Virus record (IMG/VR): IMGVR_UViG_3300027851_001140
Location: 30,857-94,856 of that record
Direction: 5' to 3' (one strand)
Source: a virus
DNA length: 64,000 bases
Positions within the stretch are counted from its first letter, which is position 1. Each line of letters opens with the position of its first letter. The position numbers were made by a program, and so were the translations under genes. Of the stretch, positions 26,100 to 35,050 are shown piece after piece. The notes beneath the pieces are model-generated. The model was not told the origin of the DNA. It was given only the letters and a program-made list of their open reading frames with translations, and ran no database searches.

Positions 26100-27062
26100 T
26101 TACAAAGAAGAAGGCATTATTCCTTTTTTGTCGAATAAAGAGGATTCCCATATAGTAGACGCAAATCTTCTAGTTCTGCTCCACCTACCATTGCGTATCG
26201 ACCAGTGCCATCTTCCGTAAGTTGACTCCGCTAGTCTTCTTAGGAGTAATTTAGAAAAGGAATTCTGATTTTTCGAAGGATTATCTATCTGGTCGGTGCA
26301 AGAAGACAATATCCTGAAGGCTGTATAAGGAGAATTTACGCTGTGGCTCCAAAATACTGCCAGGGAAAGGTCGTAGGAAGGAGTTATAGTATCTACTTCG
26401 TAAAGTAGTTCGTTAACAGTAACTCCCCCTAAACGCCTAGAGTTAGCCAAAGTTAGAAAGTGGGAAGAACCAAATTCTATCTGTGAATCAAAGGTTTTTG
26501 GGTCGGAGAATAATTTGTGAAAGCAAACGGCCCATTTTGCTGATTGGTCCCAACGTGGTCCTGTCCGAGGAACTTTCCCTCCCAATGGAGTAAGCCTATC
26601 CCTTATATCCGACCCAAAAACCTTAGACCCTGCAGTTATAATCAAGCGTCGGTTAGAAATCTTTATGCTGCAGTCTTCTAGGTACCTCAGATGGCCATCT
26701 TGAGATATATACCAATTGTTTTCTCTTAGAAGAGAACTCAAATCCGAATAAGGAGTCAGCTGAGGTACTAGCTCGAACTTGCGCAAAAGAGACCACAAAG
26801 CTCCTTGGTCATTCTCTGCGTAAAAGTCCTCTGATGCCAATTCCTTGGGGTAGACCGCCACTGCCTGATGAAGTCCGGCCGTCACTGCCGTCCCATCATA
26901 CATAGTTATGGAGCCAAATTTGGCGCCGGATTCGACTAGGGAAGTTAGATAAAGAACTCTTTCCCAATGACCCGAAGATGAGTTATCAAAAGGAAATCTG
27001 TGAGATCCTATTATCTGTGGACCTGAGTACGAACCAAAGGTACGGTGGCGGACGTTAGTCAT
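26100..27062 (-). CDS. Putative lysozyme-like peptidoglycan hydrolase
   Basis: A 320-residue protein. Residues 33-72 read 'HWERVLYLTSLVESGAKFG', then 'YDGTAVTAGLHQAVAVYP', with Glu44, Asp56 and Gln66. This Glu...YDG...TxGxxQ layout resembles lysozyme/chitosanase-like hydrolases and a recurring phage endolysin-like group. The rest is helical and basic with no clear cell-wall-binding repeats. It could be the endolysin or a virion-borne lysin; its place among tail genes favours the latter. The start overlaps the upstream stop (ATGA). The family call is tentative. Confidence 0.45.
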   Translation of the reverse strand: MTNVRHRTFGSYSGPQIIGSHRFPFDNSSSGHWERVLYLTSLVESGAKFGSITMYDGTAVTAGLHQAVAVYPKELASEDFYAENDQGALWSLLRKFELVPQLTPYSDLSSLLRENNWYISQDGHLRYLEDCSIKISNRRLIITAGSKVFGSDIRDRLTPLGGKVPRTGPRWDQSAKWAVCFHKLFSDPKTFDSQIEFGSSHFLTLANSRRLGGVTVNELLYEVDTITPSYDLSLAVFWSHSVNSPYTAFRILSSCTDQIDNPSKNQNSFSKLLLRRLAESTYGRWHWSIRNGRWSRTRRFASTIWESSLFDKKGIMPSSL

Positions 27063-27580
27063 TCCTTCGAAGAACGTTTTTTCCTACGCTTAGGAGTTGA
27101 GGTAGAACCTTCCTCAGTTTGAGACGCAGAAACGTCGTCAGAAATGTCGCTGCTTTCCGTTGATACGGGTGCAGTGTCATGATCGTAGTCGGAAGAAACT
27201 GCTGCCTCCGAAATTTCGACAGAAGACGTTTCCAGCTGTTCCTGTTCCTGTTCCTGTTCCTGTTCCTGTTCCTGTTCCTGTTCCTCAGATAAGGCAGGAG
27301 ACTCCTTAGAAACTAAGGGTGAGGCAACAGGCTCCGGCAAAACGTCCGCTGGGGCCGGGTCGACCGAAGCTTCTACCCTAACAGCGGATGGGGTCTTAGA
27401 AGCACCTGTTGTATTAGCAGCTGAATTGGATGCTACAGGGGTGACTGCTACACCAAATTTAGCAAGTTCTCGTGCAGTGAAAGAGTCCAGGTTAGCACTA
27501 AACTTTGCGTAGGGCTTAACTCTAACTTTTCCAACGAAAACAAGACTTCCGTTTGGATTTTTAACGTCATATCTAGGCAT
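27059..27580 (-). CDS. Virion-associated protein with Glu-Gln repeat
   Basis: A 173-residue protein. Residues 1-50 form a small beta-rich domain ('GSLVFVGKVRVKPYAKF'). The rest is low complexity: Pro/Ala/Ser/Val, then eight Glu-Gln dipeptides, an acidic Ser-rich part and a basic C-terminus ('KRRKKRSSKE'). Only the N-terminus looks folded. TGGAG precedes the ATG. It lies between the fibre accessory gene and the lysozyme-like gene; function unknown. Confidence 0.65.
   Translation of the reverse strand: MPRYDVKNPNGSLVFVGKVRVKPYAKFSANLDSFTARELAKFGVAVTPVASNSAANTTGASKTPSAVRVEASVDPAPADVLPEPVASPLVSKESPALSEEQEQEQEQEQEQEQEQLETSSVEISEAAVSSDYDHDTAPVSTESSDISDDVSASQTEEGSTSTPKRRKKRSSKE
27236..27283. repeat. 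Hexanucleotide microsatellite, eight copies
   Basis: Eight uninterrupted copies of CTGTTC (plus strand), encoding (Glu-Gln)8 on the minus strand. Being a multiple of three, copy-number changes by slippage would leave the frame intact. Confidence 0.95.
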
Positions 27581-27620
27581 AGATTACTCCAGTAAACATA
27601 AGACTATGAAAGTCTGGATG

Positions 27621-27995
27621 TCACTTAGCAGCCCAACCAGTGGCTACGTTGTTTCCCACTTCCTTGACATACAGAGTGGTAAGTGCGCCACCGTCCTTAC
27701 GGACAAAGAGATCGCCCACGCTTCCCACTACCACTCCCTCTGGATCTCCGGTTCCTGCAAGGACCTTGGCTCCTCCCATGACAGGCTCAGCTTGATTATC
27801 CGCATCCTGACTTGTTGGGTTGACAGAAAACTGTATGTATCCGCCTTCTGCAAGATTTACTAGTGTGTTCTTGGAAAGCTCAAGCTCCTGGGCTGTCAGG
27901 TCCAGCTGTCTCACTTCGTTGGGCTCCAAAATGCCAACGAACTGACCTACTGGTAGACGACTGTTTGTTCTATTTGTTACTGAAAGAGTTGCCAT
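27621..27995 (-). CDS. Tail fibre-associated or decoration protein
   Basis: A 124-residue protein with GGAG before the ATG. The C-terminal 'VVVGSVGDLFVRKDGGALTTLYVKEVG...TGW' is a short motif frequently found at the attachment end of phage fibres and head decorations. It lies just downstream of the long tail fibre gene. Likely a small fibre or virion surface protein. Confidence 0.65.
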   Translation of the reverse strand: MATLSVTNRTNSRLPVGQFVGILEPNEVRQLDLTAQELELSKNTLVNLAEGGYIQFSVNPTSQDADNQAEPVMGGAKVLAGTGDPEGVVVGSVGDLFVRKDGGALTTLYVKEVGNNVATGWAAK

Positions 27996-28104
27996 TGTGT
28001 ATCTCCAAAGTCCTAGAGGACCGATGATGATTCATATAACCAAAAAAGTTAGAACAATGAATTATAGTCTAAATGACTGAGGTATTTTGAACGATCTGAC
28101 TAGA

Positions 28105-31100
28105 TCAACGCCACACAGGGGGAACCTCAGTATCCGTGAGTGTGCCCGTTACAGAGAATGTGGCAGCCCCTCCATTTAGTGAGGGCCAACCAGGTGCCAA
28201 TGCACCACCATTTAGTTCATCCCAGCTAATACCGCCATCGACCCAGGCCCTAGCATCCGCCACTGCTGCCCAATGGTCAATGACCTGGTCATCTGTCAGT
28301 ACACCAGCAAGGTAAGCAACACCCAGAATTTCAAAATCCGCTGCTTCGGCGATACCAAAAGGGCCTAGGCCAATCACGGGTGCGATGCCAGTAGCAGTAA
28401 AGGAGCTTGCAGCACCTCCCGCTGCCCTGGATCCATTCACAGCACCATAAATGTTAGTACCATCAAAGATACAATGAAGCAGGCATAGCTTTCCTGCATT
28501 CGCAAACAATGACCCCGCTGGACCGAGTATGAACTGCGGTGCGCTGACGCCGTCACCAGATGAGAAATAAAACCCTTGTGTAACCTGCCATCCGACTAAA
28601 TATCCTGTATGGTTGATGAATGTGTTTGCCGTGTGTAGGAGCACGGAGTCAACAGGATCACGACGTCGAGGACGTGCAAGCACTGCTAGTGAGTACCCAG
28701 TAGGGTCCCCTTGGTAGTCTGAGGTTGTTGCTGTCATGTAGTCAGAGCCGCTAAATCCGCGAACTGCATCAAAGTTCACAGCACCACCACTAGGGTTACC
28801 TCCAACCAGCGTGCTGCCTACACGTCGTGCATATTCACCGTCAGCAATAGCACCAAGGGTAAGCAGTGTTGGTCCGCTTGTCTCCCTAATGCCTCGAACA
28901 TCCGGACTTGCAGCAGTACCCCCCAATTGTCCCCCGATAAGAACAGGGTCCCCACCAACAGCAGTAGCACCTGACCTTCTAAAGAATTGGCCGTCTGCAA
29001 TGGCCCCAAAAGTGAGCAGCGTGGGACCGCTGGTCTCTCGAACACCACGTACGTCCGGAACAGTAGTCGAACCACCAATTTGACCACCGATCTTTACTGA
29101 CGTAGAAGCGGGGTCTCCAACAAGGGCGAGACCAGAGAATTTATCATCGACAACACTTAGGGAACCTACCAGTGCCAGGTCGTTACTGCCAATGGCATCA
29201 GTAACAGTAGCGGGAACAGAACCAACTGGAAGTGAAGCGAAACTCCATCTTGACGTGAAGACTCCGTTAGGAAGATCTCCCGTAGCTAAGAATATTCTCA
29301 AGGCTTCTTCATGTTGAGCATCTGTCAGTACACCATCTGTCTTAGCGGCAAGAGCAAAGAGCGTAGCATTCTCCAATGCACCTGATGTTGCTGAACCGCC
29401 GGGACGTCCAACTCGAAATGGGTTCACGCTTGGAGTATACCCAGTCATTGCTGCAGAGAATATTGTCTGTCCTGCAATTTTCAAGAATCGCGTGGTTCCA
29501 TTGAAGCCCATAGAAAGGGGAACTAACGGCTTCCTAAATGTTGTACCTAAAAGCCACTCTTGTAGGAAATTACTGAGCAAGGTACTACTACCATCAGTAA
29601 TAGAGTGCCTTGGACGGTCCCCCTGCAGCCATAAGTGATATCCAGGACCCACGAACTCGCTCGCAGTGGACGCGATGTAGTTGTTTACGATTAGAGACCC
29701 CCGTAATAGCCCATCAACATTGAGGAGACCATAGATCTCAAATCCAGGGGAAGCATTGCCCGCAAGGTCTGCGGGAGTTGCTGCTTCTAAATAGTTCGCA
29801 AGCGTGAACCCTCGAATACCTCTGAAGGTGCTACTTCCACCACCAGGTATTCCACCGATTACTGATGTTCCGGAGCGTCGGAAGTACTCGCCGTCTGCAA
29901 CAGCACCCATTGTGAGGAGCGTAGGTCCACTGGTCTCACGTACGCCACGAACATCGGGGCTCGCTGCTGTTCCTCCGAGTTGACCCGCGAGATCTACTTT
30001 TGATCCGAGTTTTGTATCAGTATCATTACGTACTTCTACAATTGCTGCCTGTACATCAGTTGCTGCAATGTCCCCATTAGGTGTGAAGTCCACCTCCGAA
30101 CCCTGATAATCTAGAATGGTCTTTACAGACGCTGCAGAAAGAGCAGCAATAGGAGACCCCCCATCTGAGGCTCGACCAAGTATTGTGTTGTTTCCTACAG
30201 AAAGAGGACTTGGAGAACCCGTACCTGACTGTTGGACTAACAACGAGTGTGCAGGGGTATAATCACTCTCCATGACCGCACCGGCGGCAGCGACGTTTGC
30301 GGCATCGGTGACATCAGCATTTGTCTCTATGGTATCCAGCTTTGTTCCATCCGCAGAGACGTCACGACCATCTACTGTCCCCACATTTGAGACGTCCTGT
30401 CCTCCCATGTCGAGGTCTCCAGTCATGGCGCGCACGCCATTGACCAGGAGATATTGGGTATGATCGTCGTCGGCAAGCCCAGTCAATGCGCCGTGGTCTG
30501 TTACTCCACCGCCCGCTCCAATCTGTCTCCAAACAGCGGCACCTACAGAAGCATCGGCACAAAAATATATTTGTCTAGCTACTACGTCTACCCAAAGAGA
30601 CCCAACGGAATACCCTAAAGAAGAATCGCTAGAGGACGTGGGCCCCACTACCGCAAGAAGATTATCCTGCAAAACTGAGTAAGACCCTGCTCCAACACGA
30701 CGAAGAAATCCTACGTTAGAACCAGCAAAGTCACTACCCATGACTGCGCCAGCAGCCGCAACGTTGGCCGCATCTGTCACGTCAGCATTTGTTTCTATAG
30801 TATCAAGTTTGGCACCATCAACAGAAACATCTCTGCCATCTACGGTCCCAGGAGTGGATATGTTTCCGCCATCAGAGACAGTAACAACACTGTCCTTTAG
30901 ACTAGTTCCATCCACTCCATCAAATCTAGGGACAGCATTATTTGTGGAAGAAATAGGCCCAGTTACGAATCCACCAGGACCAGACCCATCCACGTAAGCA
31001 ATCGTAGCTCCTTCTGCGCCATCGTCGGAAGAGTCTGGGTTCTTACCAGTAGCCCAAGAAATAGCACCAGTTGAAGCCAGTCTGACTAACGTAGGACGTA

Positions 31101-31218
31101 TTGCTTCCAACTGCGCTATAGTGACTGGTATAGTCACAGTTCTTCTCGGAGGAACAGTGCCTAACTCAGAGTTCAGAACCACGCTAGTTAGTTGGTTATT
31201 TTGTATTACCAGTATCAT
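28105..31218 (-). CDS. Long tail fibre / receptor-binding protein
   Basis: A 1037-residue modular fibre. The N-terminus (1-60) probably attaches to the tail. Two copies of a 'GTVDGRDVSxDGxKLDTIE' module lie near residues 125 and 281, the second preceded by 'DHGALTGLADDDHTQYLLVNGVRAMTGDLDMGG' split across a classic fibre linker. Three copies of a 'PDVRGxRETSGPTLLT' module lie near 422, 721 and 773. Two LamG/concanavalin-like sections, about 464-660 and 815-990, follow the first and the last of these; such folds bind glycans and are the probable receptor-binding parts. The ATG at 31218 lies two bases after the upstream stop; a TTG two codons earlier is less likely. Confidence 0.88.
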   Translation of the reverse strand: MILVIQNNQLTSVVLNSELGTVPPRRTVTIPVTIAQLEAIRPTLVRLASTGAISWATGKNPDSSDDGAEGATIAYVDGSGPGGFVTGPISSTNNAVPRFDGVDGTSLKDSVVTVSDGGNISTPGTVDGRDVSVDGAKLDTIETNADVTDAANVAAAGAVMGSDFAGSNVGFLRRVGAGSYSVLQDNLLAVVGPTSSSDSSLGYSVGSLWVDVVARQIYFCADASVGAAVWRQIGAGGGVTDHGALTGLADDDHTQYLLVNGVRAMTGDLDMGGQDVSNVGTVDGRDVSADGTKLDTIETNADVTDAANVAAAGAVMESDYTPAHSLLVQQSGTGSPSPLSVGNNTILGRASDGGSPIAALSAASVKTILDYQGSEVDFTPNGDIAATDVQAAIVEVRNDTDTKLGSKVDLAGQLGGTAASPDVRGVRETSGPTLLTMGAVADGEYFRRSGTSVIGGIPGGGSSTFRGIRGFTLANYLEAATPADLAGNASPGFEIYGLLNVDGLLRGSLIVNNYIASTASEFVGPGYHLWLQGDRPRHSITDGSSTLLSNFLQEWLLGTTFRKPLVPLSMGFNGTTRFLKIAGQTIFSAAMTGYTPSVNPFRVGRPGGSATSGALENATLFALAAKTDGVLTDAQHEEALRIFLATGDLPNGVFTSRWSFASLPVGSVPATVTDAIGSNDLALVGSLSVVDDKFSGLALVGDPASTSVKIGGQIGGSTTVPDVRGVRETSGPTLLTFGAIADGQFFRRSGATAVGGDPVLIGGQLGGTAASPDVRGIRETSGPTLLTLGAIADGEYARRVGSTLVGGNPSGGAVNFDAVRGFSGSDYMTATTSDYQGDPTGYSLAVLARPRRRDPVDSVLLHTANTFINHTGYLVGWQVTQGFYFSSGDGVSAPQFILGPAGSLFANAGKLCLLHCIFDGTNIYGAVNGSRAAGGAASSFTATGIAPVIGLGPFGIAEAADFEILGVAYLAGVLTDDQVIDHWAAVADARAWVDGGISWDELNGGALAPGWPSLNGGAATFSVTGTLTDTEVPPVWR

Positions 31219-31220
31219 GA

Positions 31221-32357
31221 TCAAAGAAGTCCAAGTCGGCTAAACAATGGAAGAACCTGATTCTGTCCTCCGTTTACTGTCTGAACCCTGGTTACGAGGC
31301 TCTGCAAACCAAAGTCGTAAGGACGAGTGGCAATAGCGCCAACACTAACCCTTCTAAGCATGTTTCTCTTAGTCTGCTGAAGCTGGCTATCGAGGTATTC
31401 TTTAAGCCTGCTCATGGCATCTGCGTAAACAGAAGTGCGATCGACGTCCAAAGTAACAGTTTGACCGCTGAAATTGAACTTAAGCTCTCCTTCGCTAAGG
31501 TACTGAGCATTAAGACCCCACCAGGCAGCAGCCATGAGAAGAAAATTAGTCATACCAAAAGAGGTGGGCCAATTTACCAAAGTCCACCCAGAGATAGGAT
31601 TGACGGCGTTAACAAAGTCTGCACCTCTCAAAAGGTATTCATATAGGTCAGAGTCGGAGTAAGATTGTACGTGACCTATTTTCTTTTGGACTTTATCAAT
31701 TAGCATTCTAAGGCTCGGCTGAATCCACCAATACATCATTTCAGGAACTCTTATCTGCTGAACCATGGTAGTTGCAGGAGAGATAGGAGTCTGTCGAGTG
31801 GTCCAAACGACAAGATAACAGCCAGATGTAGTGAGAACGGGGGTGTCTACATAGTAGGAGTACAATCCATCTGACTGTATCACCTGAACAGCAGGAGAAA
31901 GATTCAGTTCGGATCCTCCCTGACACACCAAAACAACCTGAACCTGGTCTTGAGGGTGCTTGAACTTTATAATGGCACGTTCTGAATTGTTCAGATAGGT
32001 AAGATTTGTGTATGCCCTTTCATCTGGAGAAGCCTCTATGTTGTCTATGACAACAAAATTTGACTGCCTCTCTATCTGCCTTCCTCCAGGAGTAACCATC
32101 ATCCAGTCGATGCGCCATGGATTGTCCAACCCAGACAGTTCTAGGTCTGCAGGAACAAACCAAGTAAATCTCCATCGTCCTTCTCCTGCTGAGAGTCCTA
32201 CACCAGATTGGATTACCTCCTCTGTAGGAGAGACGATGGAAATAGAAGGATAGGCAACGGGGTCTAACGGAACAAGAGGAGTGCCGTCTTCTTCGAGAAA
32301 AAGCTGCTCAAAAACTACAGGTGTTCCTCTTACAACCTTTTGTGGGGAAATAGCCAT
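31221..32357 (-). CDS. Virion structural protein (neck or tail)
   Basis: A 378-residue protein, first gene of the leftward structural cluster after the divergent promoter region. Residues 1-105 form an Ig-like beta domain ('PVVFEQLFLEEDGTPLVP' to 'RQSNFVVID'). Residues 110-200 form another beta-rich domain. The C-terminal 170 residues are helical with aromatic residues ('MMYWWIQPSLRMLIDKVQKKIG'). I infer a neck or tail-associated protein; the exact role is unknown. Confidence 0.65.
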   Translation of the reverse strand: MAISPQKVVRGTPVVFEQLFLEEDGTPLVPLDPVAYPSISIVSPTEEVIQSGVGLSAGEGRWRFTWFVPADLELSGLDNPWRIDWMMVTPGGRQIERQSNFVVIDNIEASPDERAYTNLTYLNNSERAIIKFKHPQDQVQVVLVCQGGSELNLSPAVQVIQSDGLYSYYVDTPVLTTSGCYLVVWTTRQTPISPATTMVQQIRVPEMMYWWIQPSLRMLIDKVQKKIGHVQSYSDSDLYEYLLRGADFVNAVNPISGWTLVNWPTSFGMTNFLLMAAAWWGLNAQYLSEGELKFNFSGQTVTLDVDRTSVYADAMSRLKEYLDSQLQQTKRNMLRRVSVGAIATRPYDFGLQSLVTRVQTVNGGQNQVLPLFSRLGLL

Positions 32358-32374
32358 AGTCTAGAAGCTCTCAG

Positions 32375-32410
32375 TCATTATTTGAAATGTGCTGCTATTC
32401 CAAATAACTA
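32375..32410. promoter_or_regulatory. Face-to-face divergent promoter candidates with inverted repeat
   Basis: An inverted repeat TTATTTG (32378-32384) and CAAATAA (32401-32407) is built into two opposed sigma-70-like promoter candidates. On plus, TTGAAA (32382-32387), 17 bases, TAACTA (32405-32410). On minus, TTGGAA (32403-32398), 17 bases, TAATGA (32380-32375). The site lies exactly where transcription diverges. The -10 boxes are weak matches, so the call is tentative. Confidence 0.4.
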
Positions 32411-32446
32411 GCAAAGAAAATAGACCTATCTCCAACGAGGAAATTG

Positions 32447-33577
32447 GTGAGCGCAAGAGGCTACAGACCTAAGGATGACGATAGGGTAACGGCAGACACC
32501 GATATCCTTGGAGACCTTCCACAGCGACATGCTAGGGAAGATTTGATACCCATTATAGCTAGAAAGAGTCAAAATGCATCTAATGTGGACCCAGTTTATT
32601 TTGAATACTTCCAAAAGGTAAAAACAGGAAGAAGATGTTCCTGCTTTGAGATAGAAAGCGAGCCAGCAGGAATATGTCCGGTATGTTATGGGACTGGAAT
32701 TGTAGGAGGATTCAATAAGAGGGGAACAAAAACAGAAGTTTTCGACGTGACGTATCCAAACGTGTCATGCGCAAACACCTCTCCAGACTACACCAATCCT
32801 ACAAGACCTATATTCTGGTCGCTCATAAAATCCGCAGTGTATGGGACCATAGACTTCGATTTGTGGGTAAAGAGTAACACAGGAATACTAGACCTTATGG
32901 AAGTGAAAGACTTCCAACCGGAAGGGACTTCTATAAATTACTACATAAAATCTCCTTCAGAATCAGATTTTGTGAGTCTTACGGAGGATAATCTTAGAGT
33001 ACGTCTTGGCCAACAGAAGATAATGTTTAGAGTGGTGATGAAGAGAGTGTCTCCTGTTGCACCACTTCCTAAACTTATATCCATCAGAATAGCCTACAGA
33101 CTGATATGCAACACGGAAGTAAGAGTCAATATACCTAGAGTCGAAGAGTCTTTGGCGCTAGAAGACTTAGGGATATACCAAAGCTTTAGCAGTCAATCAT
33201 TTTGGTTGGACAACACACTAAAAAACATGTCCACGGAAGATTGGCTCTATAACACTTTAGACGGAACAAGGTGGAAGGTCACCACGGTATCAGACAATAA
33301 ACCGCTGGGAATACTAACATCCTGGGATATTACTGCGAGGCTTATACAGCAGTACGAGGGTTATTCCATAGTGCCCGTAGGCAAGACAGTAGACAAGAAA
33401 CTTCCAGAGTTTGTCAAATCGATTCAAACAGATAAAGAAAAGGAAGATTTCGTATTAAAGAGTAACGCAAATCATCTTCGCAGACCTGGAAACAGGTCAG
33501 AAACCTCAACTCCAGATGGGCCCCATGTGACTCCTCCGGGACAAACTGACGTGAGCAAAGTAAGGAGAGAGGTGTAA
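32447..33577 (+). CDS. Virion structural protein with zinc-finger segment
   Basis: A 376-residue protein, first gene of the rightward set. Residues 60-90 hold a cysteine group ('CSCFEIE...GICPVCYGTG') likely to bind zinc. The rest is beta-rich. I prefer the GTG at 32447 (GAGG six bases upstream) over a TTG one codon earlier. Zinc-finger proteins of this kind occur among head-tail joining or baseplate proteins of large phages; the exact role is unknown. Confidence 0.65.
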   Translation: MSARGYRPKDDDRVTADTDILGDLPQRHAREDLIPIIARKSQNASNVDPVYFEYFQKVKTGRRCSCFEIESEPAGICPVCYGTGIVGGFNKRGTKTEVFDVTYPNVSCANTSPDYTNPTRPIFWSLIKSAVYGTIDFDLWVKSNTGILDLMEVKDFQPEGTSINYYIKSPSESDFVSLTEDNLRVRLGQQKIMFRVVMKRVSPVAPLPKLISIRIAYRLICNTEVRVNIPRVEESLALEDLGIYQSFSSQSFWLDNTLKNMSTEDWLYNTLDGTRWKVTTVSDNKPLGILTSWDITARLIQQYEGYSIVPVGKTVDKKLPEFVKSIQTDKEKEDFVLKSNANHLRRPGNRSETSTPDGPHVTPPGQTDVSKVRREV

Positions 33578-33579
33578 TC

Positions 33580-33783
33580 GTGTCAGACATCAAGAAAAAA
33601 TACCTTCAGATGTTCGAAGAGCTGAAGAGTAGTAGAGCGAGAGAGGCAGAGATTTTAGATCGAATGGGCCTTCTTTGGCAAGCCATGACGTTGGAAGAAC
33701 GAGATGAAGTGGACGCACTACACCTAAGCTGGCCACCTCCCGCTTCTGGAATATTCACCGCACAAAATAGGAACAAAAAATGA
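33580..33783 (+). CDS. Hypothetical small protein
   Basis: A 67-residue helical, charged protein with a GTG start and AAGGAGAG upstream, within two bases of the previous stop; its own stop overlaps the next ATG. Not recognised. Confidence 0.65.
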   Translation: MSDIKKKYLQMFEELKSSRAREAEILDRMGLLWQAMTLEERDEVDALHLSWPPPASGIFTAQNRNKK

Positions 33784-34178
33784 CAATAGAAATAAGAAGG
33801 GCGGATCCAACTGGAATACCTCCGGACAACAACCCAGCAACTGCAGTACCTCTGACTGTGCCAGACAAAGCTGTTATCGTGCTAGGAACCAAGATGTTTG
33901 GATCGTCGGACGTTGGATTTATAAGCAGATCCAACCAAAGTAGGTTGATAGGCTCTAGGTCTAATGGAAGGTTTGGAAGCACAGACAGAACCATGCCCTC
34001 GCATGGTAACACACTAATCATAGGGTTTGACCCTGTAATTATACCCCAAGAAACCATGGGTAAGATAGATCAATTCGTTAAAGACGCCCTAGCAGATCTT
34101 ATCTTCAGAAAGCTAGTCATAGTAAACGAAACAGGTGGACCAAGACTAACTCCGGATCAGATGAGGACATACACCTGA
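33780..34178 (+). CDS. Hypothetical protein
   Basis: A 132-residue protein coupled to its neighbour by an ATGA overlap. It has a Pro-rich N-terminus, a beta-rich middle ('AVIVLGTKMFGSSDVGFIS') and a helical segment near residues 95-115 ('MGKIDQFVKDALADLIFRK'). No motif known. Confidence 0.65.
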   Translation: MTIEIRRADPTGIPPDNNPATAVPLTVPDKAVIVLGTKMFGSSDVGFISRSNQSRLIGSRSNGRFGSTDRTMPSHGNTLIIGFDPVIIPQETMGKIDQFVKDALADLIFRKLVIVNETGGPRLTPDQMRTYT

Positions 34179-34187
34179 TGGTAGGAT

Positions 34188-34607
34188 GTGAAAAAAGTGG
34201 ATATAGAGCTGAGACAACACCAGGATGGAAGGTTCTTCTTGGACATAAGAACAGGTTCAAGCAGAACAGAAATAGAAATCACATCCATTATTCATGAGAT
34301 TTTTCTTGGAAAGCTCATGGAGTTGCAGTCTCGTGTCAAGGCAGAGGAAAAATATAGTGACTGGGTAGTAGGGAAGGCCAAGGCCGCATCTTCTGTGCTG
34401 ACTACCACGTATGCGAGATACAAAAACATCAGGGATAGACTGTATCAGACTAATATTTTAGTTACAGAGTTGTTAGAATCATGGAGAAAAAGCAGAAGCA
34501 TCACTCGATTGATGATGGACCTAGAGTCGACGTCGAAACAGAACAATCACTTCCTCGAAAACGACAACACGCTAAGCGAACTAGAGAGGTCGATACGAGG
34601 AGAGTAA
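34188..34607 (+). CDS. Hypothetical helical protein
   Basis: A 139-residue protein with a GTG start close to a TAGG element; a second GTG three codons on is an alternative. After a short beta N-terminus the chain is helical and charged. Its last 127 bases overlap the resolvase gene in another frame. Not recognised. Confidence 0.6.
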   Translation: MKKVDIELRQHQDGRFFLDIRTGSSRTEIEITSIIHEIFLGKLMELQSRVKAEEKYSDWVVGKAKAASSVLTTTYARYKNIRDRLYQTNILVTELLESWRKSRSITRLMMDLESTSKQNNHFLENDNTLSELERSIRGE

Positions 34608-35047
34608 AAATACTAGCAATGGACCCAGGTAAGGTAAACTTTGCCTGGGTCCATTGGTGTAATGGAGTACAGGAGGCGGGTTGGTTGTCCACCATGCCTG
34701 ATGTAAATAATGACGCAGAATTCATGAATGAATTCATAGAACTAGTGGTCAGGATACAACCTGATTTTGTTGTTCTAGAGAGGTTTATGGTGAGAAACAG
34801 AGGGCAGTCTGTTCACTCAGAGATCATAAATCAAATGATAGGAAGAATAGCTGTTATATCCAGAACTCACGGCGGAAGAGATGTGGTACAACTAACAGCG
34901 GCCCAATGGAAAAATTGGTGGAACAAGCAGAAAAAGAAAAATTGGGAAGAGCTGTACGAGTTCCTACCATCTGTCCACCAGAGGGACGCCGCTGGAATAG
35001 CAGGATATCTGGAAGAGGCGTGGATACCAAAGCATTGTGTTAGGTGA
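34481..35047 (+). CDS. RuvC-like Holliday junction resolvase
   Basis: A 188-residue protein with an RNase H-like core. Asp48 follows the first strand ('VKILAMDPGKVNFAWV'), Glu100 is in 'DFVVLERFMVRN', and His166/Asp169 are in 'HQRDAAGIAGYLEE'. This Asp, Glu, Asp order matches RuvC-type resolvases that cut four-way DNA junctions before packaging. The basic N-terminal 40 residues overlap the upstream gene. ATG 34619 would delete the first core strand, so the true start must be upstream; 34481 is the only ATG available. Confidence 0.75.
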   Translation: MEKKQKHHSIDDGPRVDVETEQSLPRKRQHAKRTREVDTRRVKILAMDPGKVNFAWVHWCNGVQEAGWLSTMPDVNNDAEFMNEFIELVVRIQPDFVVLERFMVRNRGQSVHSEIINQMIGRIAVISRTHGGRDVVQLTAAQWKNWWNKQKKKNWEELYEFLPSVHQRDAAGIAGYLEEAWIPKHCVR

Positions 35048-35050
35048 CCG

